Shown one piece after another: positions 32,467-41,475 of a stretch of DNA of 64,000 bases. The stretch comes from Streptomyces sp. NRRL S-31 (GTDB taxonomy: Bacteria > Actinomycetota > Actinomycetes > Streptomycetales > Streptomycetaceae). Each line of letters begins with the position of its first letter. Position 1 is the first letter of the stretch. The position numbers and the translations under genes are program-made. Under the pieces are notes generated by a model that was not told the origin of the DNA, made no database searches, and was given only the letters and a program-made list of their open reading frames with translations. The stretch is taken from NCBI RefSeq assembly GCF_000718775.1, contig NZ_JOCB01000032.1:1-64000 (forward strand), given 5' to 3'.

Positions 32467-32928
32467 GTGACCGATCAACACCTCCGCGACCGCTACGAAA
32501 TCGTCGAGCTGTGTGCCCGCATGGGGTGGCACCTGGACCACTGCGAATGGGACCAGCTCGTCGACCTGTTCACCGATGAGATTCGCCTGGACTACACCAG
32601 CCTCAACGGCGGGGAGCCGGTGACGCTCCCGCGCAAGGACGTCATCGGCAAGTGGCGCAGCAACCGCCAAGGCCTCCAGGCCACACAGCACCTGATCTCC
32701 AACCACCTCGTCACCGTCGAGGGAACCACCGCTCACGCCACCGCGATGTTCCAGGCCACGCACCTGCTGCCGAACCCGTTCGGTGGTCCGACCTGGACAC
32801 TGGGCGGCGAGTACCGCTACGGCCTGACGCGCACGGCGGACGGCTGGCGCATCAGCGCGCTGACCATGAACATCATCTGGGCCGACGGGAACCGCAACAT
32901 AAGGGACCTGGCCCTACAGGACTACTGA
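32467..32928 (+). CDS. SnoaL-like (NTF2-fold) protein
   Basis: 153 residues; GTG after AAGGAG. The protein starts RDRYEIVELCARMGWHLD and has DWDQLVDLFTDEIRLDYTS-type acidic cone residues, TQHLISNHLVTVEGTTAHATAMF and YRYGLTRTADGWRISALTM, the pattern of SnoaL_4 domains. Members are cyclases, hydratases or isomerases, or have no known activity. It is 32 nt upstream of a flavin reductase, so both are probably co-transcribed. The pair may support a flavin monooxygenase elsewhere, such as the luciferase-like enzyme at 19716. Confidence 0.8.
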   Translation: MTDQHLRDRYEIVELCARMGWHLDHCEWDQLVDLFTDEIRLDYTSLNGGEPVTLPRKDVIGKWRSNRQGLQATQHLISNHLVTVEGTTAHATAMFQATHLLPNPFGGPTWTLGGEYRYGLTRTADGWRISALTMNIIWADGNRNIRDLALQDY

Positions 32929-32960
32929 CTGTTCCCACCCCTCTCCTCCAGGGAGTCCGC

Positions 32961-33509
32961 ATGGCTACGGACGTGACCACGGCAACCGACAAGCCGCCCG
33001 CGTCGATCAAGGCACCGCCGTCGATCGACTTCGCCCACTTCCGCCGAGTCCTGGGCCACTTCCCCACCGGAGTGGTGGTAATCACCGCCATCGCCGACGG
33101 CGAGCCAGTCGGGTTTGCCGTAGGGTCCTTCGCCTCCGTTTCCCTCGACCCGCCCATGGTCGGCTTCTTTCCCGGCAAGTCCTCGACCAGCTGGCCACTC
33201 ATCCAGCGGGCCGGCTCCTTCGTGGTGAACGTCTTGGGCGACCACCAGCAGGACCTCTGCCGCGCCTTCGCCTCCAGCGGCGGCGACAAGTTCAAAGGCA
33301 TCCGCTGGCATCGCGCCTCCAACGGCGCACCCGTCCTCCAGGACGTCATCGCCTGGATCGAGTGCGACATCAATACGGTCTCCGACGCCGGAGACCACTG
33401 GTTCGTTCTGAGCCGCGTACACGATCTGGCTGTTTCGACGAGCACTGAGGGCCCGCTGCTCTTCTTCCAGGGTCGATATGCACGTGTCGATGCCGCCGTG
33501 AGGACGTGA
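32961..33509 (+). CDS. flavin reductase (HpaC-like)
   Basis: 182 residues. The split-barrel flavin reductase pattern is clear: FRRVLGHFPTGVVVITAIADGEPVGFAVGSFASVSLDPPMVGFF, FVVNVLGDHQQDLCRAFAS, KFKGIRWH, VLQDVIAWIECDI, and HWFVLSRVHDLAV. It supplies reduced FMN or FAD to a partner monooxygenase. No partner is adjacent; candidates in the window are the luciferase-like protein at 19716 and the broken ACAD-fold flavoprotein at 15636. Confidence 0.88.
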   Translation: MATDVTTATDKPPASIKAPPSIDFAHFRRVLGHFPTGVVVITAIADGEPVGFAVGSFASVSLDPPMVGFFPGKSSTSWPLIQRAGSFVVNVLGDHQQDLCRAFASSGGDKFKGIRWHRASNGAPVLQDVIAWIECDINTVSDAGDHWFVLSRVHDLAVSTSTEGPLLFFQGRYARVDAAVRT

Positions 33510-33651
33510 CGGGAGTCGTCCTCACTCTTGGGTCGAGGCCGCGTGAGCACCCTCCGGCCGCCGCGGTTGTCGCTGCCGGCCGTAGGTCTTCCACAGGGGT
33601 GAGCTGAGGGTGGTCCGGGCTCGCCGGCCCCCCTCCACGGGGCCGTAGGAG

Positions 33652-34364
33652 TGGCGGCCGAGCCACCAGCGGCTGGCGATCACCCGGAAACTCCAGTCGT
33701 AGCTCGACGCCCTCGCCAAGCACGGCATCCCGCGCGACATGGTGTTCTCCGAGAAGATCAGCACCCGCGTCCGGGTTCGCCCCCAGTTCGAGGCCGCGCT
33801 CGCGCTCGCCCGCCAGATCAAGGCCCACGCCCCGCACTACCGGGTCATCTTCACCGTGTACGAGATGAAGCGCCCGGGCCGCGACGCCGCAGAACTCACC
33901 GCGCTCGTCGACCACCTCACCGCCCATGGCCTGGTCCTGGAGAAGCTCGCCGGACCCTGCCCCGGATGTACGACCCCAGTGGGCCCGGACGCCTGCTGTT
34001 CGCGTTCTTCGCGGCGATGGCGGAGACCCGAGCAGGAGAACGTCCGGGAGTCGACCCTCGAAGGGCTCGACGCGGCCGCCCGCAAGGGCAAGCACGGCGG
34101 GCGGCCGCCCGTCATCACCGAGGACATGCTGCACACCGTGCCCGCCGCCGTGCGAACGGCGAATCGGTCGAGCAGTTCCAGCCCGACCTGATCATCCCCA
34201 CCGGCAAGCGCAAGGGGCAGGCCCCCAGCGTCGCGAGCGTCTACCGGGCGCTCGCCGACTTCGCCGACCTCCAGGGCGCCGACGACATCCCCCGCCCCCG
34301 CCGAGTCCGCACTCGGCGGCTGGACGACCCGCTCACCTCGACGCCAGCCGGGCCATGATCAATC
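33652..34364 (+). pseudogene. broken serine recombinase (resolvase/invertase family)
   Basis: Pieces of one recombinase lie in different frames: LAITRKLQS, a stop, then LDALAKHGIPRDMVFSEKIS, YRVIFTVYEMKRPGRDAAELTALVDHL, LVLEKLAG; next frame RMYDPSGPGRLLFAFFAAMAET; back to ENVRESTLEGLDAAARKGKHGGRPPVITEDML; then RRRANGESVEQFQPDLIIPTGKRKGQAP. The N-terminal catalytic serine region is lost and at least three lesions are present. It marks a former mobile element between the redox block and the sugar operon. Confidence 0.85.
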
Positions 34365-34743
34365 TCAACGGTACGTTCTGTACCGGCAACTGCTCACACC
34401 CGTTGAGGTCCGCGGGTTCAGGGAAACCGAACGTTCTTCACCGTGAACCCACGGGTGGGTTTCCTGATTCTGGTGGTCGGGCCCGTGGGTTCGTGGTCAA
34501 CCCGCTGGGGCGCTCACGTGACGCACCGGACCGGCCAGGGCGAACACGAGGCCTACGCCGGCCATGCGAACGCCTTGGCCGAACCCGGCGGCACCTACCT
34601 GGATCTCCGAGGTGGGACCCGGCCCCCGGTCGTCCCGGGACCGGTCGCCTGCCGGCTGGTGCGGATCACTGGACAGCTGTCGAGTCAACGGCATCAGCCT
34701 GACATTGCCACGGCGTCCGGGAACCGGGACGACGAGCGGGCGT
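34365..34743. other. no gene (379 bp); inverted repeat near centre
   Basis: Nothing coding is convincing between the recombinase relic and the LacI stop. It contains the inverted repeat at 34445-34492 and otherwise unstructured GC-rich sequence. It is the 3' region of the leftward lacI gene. Confidence 0.5.
34445..34492. repeat. 11-bp inverted repeat with nested palindrome
   Basis: GAACCCACGGG (34445-34455) and CCCGTGGGTTC (34482-34492) are exact inverted repeats around a 26-nt loop. The left arm is itself part of AACCCAC-GG-GTGGGTT (34446-34461). It could be an IS end or a terminator; no function is assigned. Confidence 0.6.
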
Positions 34744-35787
34744 TCAGGCAGGCGTCTGATCGAGCGGACGGGCCCGGACCGATGCCCGCTGGATCACGGG
34801 CATGGGAATCAGGCGGCCGCCGGACGGTGCGCCGGGGGCGAGGAGCATTTCGACGGAGGCGCGGCCCATGGCCTCGTGCGGCAGTCCGACGGTCGTGAGG
34901 CCGGGCCGGAGGTAGGAGGCGAGTTCGTCGTTGTCGAACGAGACGACGGAGATGTCGTTCGGGACGGTCAGTCCGTGGTCTGCCAGGGCCTGGTACGCGC
35001 CGAACGCGAGGCGGTCGTTCATGCACAGCAGAGCCCGGATGTCACTGCGGCGTTCGAGGAGGGCGTGGGTGACGTCGTAGCCGTGGTGCGGTTCCCAGTC
35101 CCAGCAGGACTCCTCGGCGGCGAACCGCAGCCCTCGTCTGGCCATCTCCGCGCGGATGCCGGAGATCCGGTGTTCGACGGTGGTGGATCGGAAGAGTCCC
35201 TTCTCGGTTTCCGCGTTGTGCCCGATGAGGGCGATTCCCTCACGGTGGCCGGCGTCAGCGAGGAGTGTGACCGCTGAGGCGCCGCCGGCGAGTTCGTCGG
35301 GGAGCACGGAAACGGGATGCTTTTTGTTCGTGGCGTTGAGCATGACGACGCGTGTGGTCGCCGGGATCTCGGGCACGAACAGTTCCCGGGCACGCATGAC
35401 GGCGAAGATGATCCCGTCCACTTGACGGTCCAGTACGGCGCCGATCGCCTCCGACTCACGCGCCGGGTCGCCACCGGTCTCCAGTACGAGCATGACATGC
35501 CCCGCTCGCTGGGCGGCGTCCAGCGCTCCCCGGATCAGGCCACTCGCGAAACGGGTGGTGGCGACCACGTCGGAGATGAACCCGATGGTCAGGGTCTTGT
35601 CGGTGCGCAGGCTGCGTGCCGCGACGTTCGGCCGGTATCCGAGTTCGGTGGCCGCCTCGTGGACCCGGGCATGCGCGTCGGCGGAGAGCCGGGAGTCGGG
35701 CCTGCCGTTGAGGATCATCGATGCGGCGGTCGGGGACAGCCCGGCACGGCGGGCGACATCGGCGAGCGTGACGCGCTTGGGCGGCAT
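34744..35787 (-). CDS. LacI-family transcriptional regulator
   Basis: 347 residues. The N-terminal helix-turn-helix reads VTLADVARRAGLSPTAASMILNG with hinge YRPNVAARSLRTDKT. The periplasmic-binding-protein-like domain follows: IGFISDVVATTRFASGLIRG, VDGIIFAVMRARELFVP, ALLCMNDRLAFGAYQAL, DISVVSFDNDELASYLRPGLTTV. It is divergent from a sugar ABC-import operon 250 bp away and is its obvious repressor, binding the GCTAAA-TGCT-TTTAGC site at 35908. Confidence 0.92.
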   Translation of the reverse strand: MPPKRVTLADVARRAGLSPTAASMILNGRPDSRLSADAHARVHEAATELGYRPNVAARSLRTDKTLTIGFISDVVATTRFASGLIRGALDAAQRAGHVMLVLETGGDPARESEAIGAVLDRQVDGIIFAVMRARELFVPEIPATTRVVMLNATNKKHPVSVLPDELAGGASAVTLLADAGHREGIALIGHNAETEKGLFRSTTVEHRISGIRAEMARRGLRFAAEESCWDWEPHHGYDVTHALLERRSDIRALLCMNDRLAFGAYQALADHGLTVPNDISVVSFDNDELASYLRPGLTTVGLPHEAMGRASVEMLLAPGAPSGGRLIPMPVIQRASVRARPLDQTPA

Positions 35788-35869
35788 GGCTTCCTCTCAT
35801 GCGGCGCGACGGGACGGCGTGCGTGCAGGTCTCAAGACAATCACAACGCTCTGACCCCTGAGAACTCGT

Positions 35870-35898
35870 CCTTGACAGAGGGCATCCGGCATCCCAGT
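35870..35898 (+). promoter_or_regulatory. promoter of the sugar ABC operon
   Basis: TTGACA (35870-35875), 17 nt, then CAGTAT (35893-35898). The predicted start near 35905 falls just before the LacI operator, so bound repressor would block transcription. Confidence 0.6.
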
Positions 35899-35907
35899 AT
35901 GAGCAGC

Positions 35908-35923
35908 GCTAAATGCTTTTAGC
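35908..35923. promoter_or_regulatory. LacI-type operator GCTAAATGCTTTTAGC
   Basis: Perfect arms GCTAAA/TTTAGC with a 4-nt centre, and a third TTTAGC half-site at 35931-35936. AT-rich within GC-rich DNA, just downstream of the promoter. It fits operators of LacI-family sugar regulators. Confidence 0.75.
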
Positions 35924-36037
35924 AGGCAGTTTAGCCCGTTTGTCGGGGGCGCTGATCCCCCACAGCGGCGGCGCCACCCGCTTGTGGTGCGCAGGAGCAT
36001 CTTCCACGGAGCACGCTCAGACAACGGAGTCTTGTAC

Positions 36038-37417
36038 ATGGCACGCAAGTCGATCCGCCCCGGTGAGGGACGCAGAGCCGTACCATCCATGAGCTGGAGG
36101 CCGGCCGTCACGGCCGCAGTCGCCCTGAGCGGGCTCGTCCTGGCCGGGTGTGCGCCGGGATCCCCGGAAGCGAGCCCGGCCGCATCGGGCAAGGTGAGCC
36201 TGAAACTTCCGTCCGACAAGATCACCATCAAGATCCAGGACGAAGCGGGCTTTCCCGTCACCGACGACCTGGCCGACGAATTCACGAAGCAGCACCCGAA
36301 CGTCACCTTCAAGGTCGTCCGTGACAGCTTCGCCAACCTCACCGCCAACGCGCCGCGCCTGCTGGCCAGCGCCGACGCGCCCGACCTCATTCGGCTTCCC
36401 ACCATGGGGGACACAGTCAAGGACGGGCTCCTGACCAACCTCGACCCGTACTTCAAGGGCTATGGGTGGGACAAGTTCCCCGCAGGCCAGCTGGCCGCGT
36501 CCCGGATGAGCACCAAGGGAGTCAGGGGCGAGGGCTCGCTCTACCAGATGGGCCTGGGCTACAGCGTCACAGGCATCTACGTGAACCAGAAGTACGCCAA
36601 GCAACTGGGGCTGTCCGGCTCGCCGTCGACCATCGCGGAGCTGGAGCGATGGATGGCCAAGGCCAAGGCGGCCAAGATCCTGCCCGTGCAGATCGGCATG
36701 CAGGACGGTGTGGGCACGTTCGCGCTCCAGGCGCTGATCAACCAGTACGGGGACAAGGCCGACCTGGTGGACTGGATGTTCAACAAGCCCGGTGCCACCT
36801 TCGACACCGAGGCCAGCCTCAAGGGCGCCACGATCTTCAAGAAATGGGCCGACGCGGGATACTTCCCGTCCGACGTGAACGCGATCAACTACACGACGAT
36901 GGTGTCCAACTTCCAAGCGGGCGAGGGCCTGCTGATGTTCGACGGTAACTGGGACGCGGCGAAGACCGACAAGGCGATGGGGGAGGGCGCCGCCCGGTTC
37001 GTCCTCGTGCCTCCGGCCACCGCGGACGGACCCTACGTGGCGATGGGTGCCGCGAACTCCTTCGCCATCCCGGCCAAGGCGAAGCACGCCGACGCGACGG
37101 CCTTCTTCCTGAACTGGATCCACACCGACCCCAAGGCCCGTCAGATCGTCGTCGACGTCACGGGCGCCTCGCCCGGAGGAGATCCCTCACAGAAACTGCC
37201 CAAGGTGAAGGACGGTTCACTGACCGCGCAGGCCCTCACCGCGTCGGCGAAGGTCGCATCCGATGACGGGTTCGTCGACTTCATGGCCAACACCACGGCG
37301 GGTATCTACGCGGGCGCCTTCCAGCCGGACGAGCAGAAGCTGCTGACCCGGCGCATGGCACCCAAGGCTTTCGTCACGGCGATCCAGGAGTACTACGCCA
37401 AGGAGCTGGCGGGCTGA
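36038..37417 (+). CDS. sugar ABC transporter substrate-binding lipoprotein
   Basis: 459 residues; ATG 8 nt after CGGAG. Signal peptide with lipobox LAGC, lipidated cysteine C38. Solute-binding family 1 pattern: ITIKIQDEAGFPVTDDLADEFTKQHPNVTFKVV, APDLIRLPTMGDTVKDGLLTNL, FQAGEGLLMFDGNWDA, YVAMGAANSFAIPAKAKHADATAFFLNW. It captures an oligosaccharide outside the cell and delivers it to the two permeases whose genes follow with overlapping codons. The lipobox makes it a substrate of the Lgt-Lsp-Lnt pathway (see lnt at 4652). Confidence 0.92.
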   Translation: MARKSIRPGEGRRAVPSMSWRPAVTAAVALSGLVLAGCAPGSPEASPAASGKVSLKLPSDKITIKIQDEAGFPVTDDLADEFTKQHPNVTFKVVRDSFANLTANAPRLLASADAPDLIRLPTMGDTVKDGLLTNLDPYFKGYGWDKFPAGQLAASRMSTKGVRGEGSLYQMGLGYSVTGIYVNQKYAKQLGLSGSPSTIAELERWMAKAKAAKILPVQIGMQDGVGTFALQALINQYGDKADLVDWMFNKPGATFDTEASLKGATIFKKWADAGYFPSDVNAINYTTMVSNFQAGEGLLMFDGNWDAAKTDKAMGEGAARFVLVPPATADGPYVAMGAANSFAIPAKAKHADATAFFLNWIHTDPKARQIVVDVTGASPGGDPSQKLPKVKDGSLTAQALTASAKVASDDGFVDFMANTTAGIYAGAFQPDEQKLLTRRMAPKAFVTAIQEYYAKELAG

Positions 37418-38418
37418 TGGCCGACGACGTCCGTAAGCATGAGGACCCGAAGCCGACCGCGGCGGCACTGCGGCGACCCGACATGGGCGCTCATGCCGCG
37501 GACGTCGGGATATCTTCCGACCGTGGCGGCCGCTCCTCCACACGCGGGGCGGCCCGGCACCGGCTTGTCGTCGGCTGGCTCTTCGTCCTGCCGGCCTTGG
37601 CGTTCTTCTGTGCCTTCGTGGTCTACCCGTTGATCACGGCAGTGCAGTACTCGTTCTACCGCTGGAACGGCGTCGGCGCGTCGACCTGGGTCGGTGTCGA
37701 CAACTACGTCCGGGTCTTCACCGATCCGGAGCTGCTGATCTCGATCGTCAACGCGCTGATCCTCATCGTCTTCTTCACGGTGATCCCGGTGTCCGGCGGC
37801 CTGGCCCTGGCGACCCTGATCCGCACGATGAGGCCCGGGCCCTTCGCCACCGCCGCCCGCACGGTGCTGTTCCTGCCGCAGATCATCCCGCTGGTGGCCG
37901 CCGGTATCGCGTGGTCGTGGATGTACGCGCAGACCGGCACGATCAACACCATTCTCGACTCCGTCGGCCTCGGCTTCCTCTCGCGGTCCTGGCTGGCGGG
38001 CTTCGGAACCGCCCTGCCCGCTGTCGGCCTCATCGGCTCCTGGGTGCTGACGGGCCTGTGTACCATCCTGCTGCTCACCGGCATAGGAAAGATCGACGCG
38101 TCCCTCTACGAGGCGGCACGCCTCGACGGGGCGGGCTGGTGGCGGGAGTTCGTGACCGTCACCCTTCCCGGACTGCGGCAGGAGATCGCGGTGCTGGTCA
38201 CCATTACCGTCATCGCCGCGCTGAGCAGCTTCGACATCATCTACACCACCACCAAGGGCGGTCCGGGAACCAGCACGCTCGTCCCCGGCATCTCGATCTT
38301 CCGGCTCGCCTTCACCCAGAGTGAAGTCGGCCTGGCGTCGGCCTTCGGTGTCATCCTCCTCGCACTCGTCCTGCTGGCGGTGCTACCCATTCAACTGCTG
38401 GCAAGGGAACGAGACTGA
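37417..38418 (+). CDS. sugar ABC transporter permease 1 (MalF-like)
   Basis: 333 residues. A polar N-terminus of about 45 residues, then six membrane segments beginning LVVGWLFVLPALAFFCAFVVYPL. The EAA loop that contacts the ATPase is YEAARLDGAGWWREFVTVTLP-like near residues 230-250. The ATG shares its A with the TGA of the binding-protein gene (TGATG), implying translational coupling. It forms a heterodimeric channel with permease 2. No ATPase gene is in the operon; a shared MsiK-type ATPase encoded elsewhere is usual in Streptomyces. Confidence 0.92.
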   Translation: MADDVRKHEDPKPTAAALRRPDMGAHAADVGISSDRGGRSSTRGAARHRLVVGWLFVLPALAFFCAFVVYPLITAVQYSFYRWNGVGASTWVGVDNYVRVFTDPELLISIVNALILIVFFTVIPVSGGLALATLIRTMRPGPFATAARTVLFLPQIIPLVAAGIAWSWMYAQTGTINTILDSVGLGFLSRSWLAGFGTALPAVGLIGSWVLTGLCTILLLTGIGKIDASLYEAARLDGAGWWREFVTVTLPGLRQEIAVLVTITVIAALSSFDIIYTTTKGGPGTSTLVPGISIFRLAFTQSEVGLASAFGVILLALVLLAVLPIQLLARERD

Positions 38419-39242
38419 TGGTCGTCAACAGAACCGAAGCGATCATCGGACGGATCGTCCTCGTCCTCGTCCTGATCCTCACCCTGCTGCCGCTGGCCGG
38501 AATGCTCTCCGGAGCCCTGCAGCCCGCAGACCGCATCCCCGATGGCTTCTCCTGGCCCAGCGATCCCCAGTGGGGCAACTTCGCCGTCGCCTTCCGGACC
38601 GCGCACGTCTGGGAACTGCTCGGCTCCAGCACCCTGATCGTCCTCGGCGTCGTCCCGCTCAGCCTGCTCCTGTCGACGCTGGCCGGCTACGCCCTGGGCA
38701 ACCTGCGCGTCCGCGGCGGGAAATACGTCTTCGTCCTGCTGCTGCTGGGACTGACCATTCCCTTCGAAGCGATCATCATCCCGATCTACTACGAGGTCAG
38801 CGCCATGGGATTGCTGAACACCCAGTGGGCGGTCGTCCTGCCGCTGGTCGGGCTCTTCATGCCCTTCAGTGTCGTCTGGATGCGGGCGCACTTCGTCGGC
38901 GTACCCACCGAACTCTCGGAAGCGGCCCGCATCGACGGGGCGAGCACCTTCCAGGAGATCCGGCGCATCCAGATCCCGCTGGCCATGCCCGCCCTCTCCG
39001 CGCTGGCCATCCTGCTGTTCCTGTGGACCTGGAACCAGTTCCTCCTGCCCCTGGTCCTGATCGACGATCCCGACAAACGCACCATGGCCGGGGCTCTGGG
39101 AGCGTTCCAGGGGCAGTACCTCAACCAGCTTCCCCTGCTGTTCGCGGGCGCGTTGATCATCATGCTGCCGACGATCGTGATCTACGTCATCTTCCAGCGC
39201 CAGTTCATCAAGGCGCTTCTCCAGGGTGCGGTCAAAGGCTGA
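38418..39242 (+). CDS. sugar ABC transporter permease 2 (MalG-like)
   Basis: 274 residues with six membrane helices. The N-terminus reads IIGRIVLVLVLILTLLPLAGM and the EAA loop reads LSEAARIDGASTFQEIRRIQIPL. The start ATG overlaps the stop of permease 1 (TGATG). It is typical CUT1-family partner of permease 1, and is followed after 71 nt by an intracellular glycosidase, so the imported sugar is probably an oligosaccharide that is cut after uptake. Confidence 0.92.
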   Translation: MVVNRTEAIIGRIVLVLVLILTLLPLAGMLSGALQPADRIPDGFSWPSDPQWGNFAVAFRTAHVWELLGSSTLIVLGVVPLSLLLSTLAGYALGNLRVRGGKYVFVLLLLGLTIPFEAIIIPIYYEVSAMGLLNTQWAVVLPLVGLFMPFSVVWMRAHFVGVPTELSEAARIDGASTFQEIRRIQIPLAMPALSALAILLFLWTWNQFLLPLVLIDDPDKRTMAGALGAFQGQYLNQLPLLFAGALIIMLPTIVIYVIFQRQFIKALLQGAVKG

Positions 39243-39313
39243 AGCACTCCTCCTCCGTCACCCTCACCAGTCCGGCGTCCTCACGACGACGGCCGCAGCC
39301 ACAAGGACGTTGC

Positions 39314-40294
39314 ATGACATTCCAGCTCGACCACGCCTGGGTGTGGGACTTCTGGTTCGCCGATGACGGCGACACCTTCCATCTGTTCTACCTCCACGCT
39401 CCCAAGAGTCTGGGGGACCCGGAACTACGGCATCGTAACGCCCGGATCGGGCACGCCACCTCCGCCGACCTGGTCGACTGGCAGGACCACGGGCCGGTCC
39501 TCGGCCCCGGCGATCCTGGCTCTTTCGACGAGACCGCCACCTGGACGGGCAGCGTGCTCCGCGGACCCGACGGCGTCTGGTGGATGTTCTACACGGGAGC
39601 CCGCTTCCTCGCTGCCGGAGGCAACGTCGAAACCATCGGCGCGGCGACCTCCCCCGACCTGCACACCTGGACGAAGCGGCCCGGTCCGGTCGTCGAAGCG
39701 GACGGCCGCTGGTACGAGAAACTGGGGACCTCCAGCTGGCCGGAAGAGGCATGGCGCGATCCCTGGGTGTGCGCGGATCCGGCCGGTGACGGCTGGCACA
39801 TGCTCCTCACGGCCCGGGCCGGCCACGGCGCTGTCGACGACCGGGGCGTGATCGGGCACGCGACGTCACCTGATCTTCAGACGTGGACCGTCCGGCCACC
39901 GCTCAGCCGGGCGGGCGCCGGCTTCGCGCACCTGGAGGTTCCCCAGATCGCGACCGTCGACGGCCAGTCTGTACTGCTGTTGTCCTGCGACACTCCCCGG
40001 CTGTCCGCCGCTCGGCGCACGGCCGGTCAGGTCGGAGGTGTCTGGAGCGTTCCGGCCGAGGCTGTCCTGGGCCCGTACCCGGTAGAGGACGCCACGTTGG
40101 TCATCGAGGAGTCCCGCTACAGCGGGCGCCTCGTCGAGGACCGGAGCGGCAGGTCCGTGCTGCTCGCCTTCGACAACTCCACCACCGACGACGGCTTCGC
40201 CGGCTCGATATCCGACCCCCTCCCCGTGCGCTGGTCACCGGAGCGGCACGGCATCGTCCCCCTGGCCCTCCAGAACGAAGGCACCCAGAAATGA
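39314..40294 (+). CDS. GH32/GH43-like glycoside hydrolase, intracellular
   Basis: 326 residues, no signal peptide. Five-bladed propeller features of the GH32/43/68 group: an N-terminal aspartate in VWDFWF (D12, candidate nucleophile or base), the RDP triad (R148-D149-P150) and a glutamate in LEVPQI (E208, candidate acid). Repeated blade strands such as IGHATSADLVDWQDHGP and IGHATSPDLQTWT are also visible. It probably hydrolyses the imported fructo- or arabino-oligosaccharide in the cytoplasm. Lack of the WMNDPNG motif makes a classic GH32 assignment uncertain. Start ATG 6 nt after AAGGA. Confidence 0.8.
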   Translation: MTFQLDHAWVWDFWFADDGDTFHLFYLHAPKSLGDPELRHRNARIGHATSADLVDWQDHGPVLGPGDPGSFDETATWTGSVLRGPDGVWWMFYTGARFLAAGGNVETIGAATSPDLHTWTKRPGPVVEADGRWYEKLGTSSWPEEAWRDPWVCADPAGDGWHMLLTARAGHGAVDDRGVIGHATSPDLQTWTVRPPLSRAGAGFAHLEVPQIATVDGQSVLLLSCDTPRLSAARRTAGQVGGVWSVPAEAVLGPYPVEDATLVIEESRYSGRLVEDRSGRSVLLAFDNSTTDDGFAGSISDPLPVRWSPERHGIVPLALQNEGTQK

Positions 40295-41475
40295 GCACCC
40301 GCATCGAGGGCAGCACTGCCCCGGGCTTCGCGTCCCTCGCGGACGCCTTCTCCGCCGCCTTCACCGGTCGTGAGGCCATGGGCGCGGCGCTTTCCGTCCG
40401 GGTGGCCGGCGAGACAGTCGTCGACCTGTGGGGCGGAACCGCCGACTCCCGCGACCGCTCGCCCTGGACGAAGGACACCACGAGCGTCATCTTCTCCTGC
40501 ACCAAGGGCCTCGTCTCCATCCTCGCGGCGCGTCTCGTGCAGGACGGTCTCCTCGACTACCACACCCCCGTCGCGAGCTACTGGCCCGAGTTCGCCGCCG
40601 AAGGCAAAGAGAAGATCACGGTCGCCGATCTCCTCGCCCACCGGTCCGGGCTCTCCGCGCCGCGCGACCTCCTGTGCGTCGAGGACGTCATCGACTGGGA
40701 CGTCGTCACCAGCCGCCTGGCAGCCCAGAGACCGCTGTGGCCCATCGGCCAGGGCCACGCGTACCACGCCCTTACCCATGGCTGGCTCGCCGGTGAGGTC
40801 ATCCGCCGCATCACCGGTCAAACGGTCGGCCAGTACTTCGACGAACTCATCGCCACCCCGCTGCGGGCCGACGCGTGGATCGGTCTCCCCCACGGGGTCG
40901 CGCACCGGGTCGCCCATCTGCAGGTCGGTTCGAGCCTCACCGAACTCGTTGCGCAACAGGCGGCTGCGCGCGGTGCCGACGAGGTCGACTGGTCGGAGCG
41001 GGCCTTGACTCTCGGAAACGCGTTCCGGCCGGAGCTCGTCGACGCCACCGGCGGCTTCAACGATCCCCGGGTCCAAGCGGCGGAGCTGCCAGGAGCGGGC
41101 GGCATCGCGTCAGCCCGGGCGCTGGCCTCGATCTGGTCATCCACCGTGGTGGAGACCGACGGAGTGCGGCTTTTGCACGCCGACACGGTCGCCGATGCCA
41201 TTCGACCGCAGGCCGAAGGCACCCCGGTCTTCGGTGGACAACCTCCCTTCCCCCGGTGGGGCATGGGGTTCCAGCTCCCCTCCCTCGCCCGGGAATTCCT
41301 CGGGGCCGCCTCCTTCGGACACGACGGCGCCGGCGGACAGGTCGCCTTCGCCGATGCGACACACCAGGTTGGATTCGCGTTCCTGACCAACCTCATGGAA
41401 GCGGGTGACGACCGCCGCGCCACTGCGATCGTGGACGAACTCCGCCGCATCCTCCGCAAGTCGGCCCGCGTTTGA
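40291..41475 (+). CDS. serine hydrolase, beta-lactamase/EstB family
   Basis: 394 residues. Class C beta-lactamase-like fold: catalytic SxxK as S69-C-T-K72, tyrosine in HAYHALTHGW (Y158) and a GHDGAGG motif near the end in place of KTG. In this esterase branch such proteins hydrolyse small esters rather than beta-lactams. The ATG overlaps the glycosidase stop (ATGA), so it belongs to the sugar operon and may remove acyl groups from the imported sugar; that role is inferred. It is the last gene of the unit. Confidence 0.85.
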   Translation: MSTRIEGSTAPGFASLADAFSAAFTGREAMGAALSVRVAGETVVDLWGGTADSRDRSPWTKDTTSVIFSCTKGLVSILAARLVQDGLLDYHTPVASYWPEFAAEGKEKITVADLLAHRSGLSAPRDLLCVEDVIDWDVVTSRLAAQRPLWPIGQGHAYHALTHGWLAGEVIRRITGQTVGQYFDELIATPLRADAWIGLPHGVAHRVAHLQVGSSLTELVAQQAAARGADEVDWSERALTLGNAFRPELVDATGGFNDPRVQAAELPGAGGIASARALASIWSSTVVETDGVRLLHADTVADAIRPQAEGTPVFGGQPPFPRWGMGFQLPSLAREFLGAASFGHDGAGGQVAFADATHQVGFAFLTNLMEAGDDRRATAIVDELRRILRKSARV

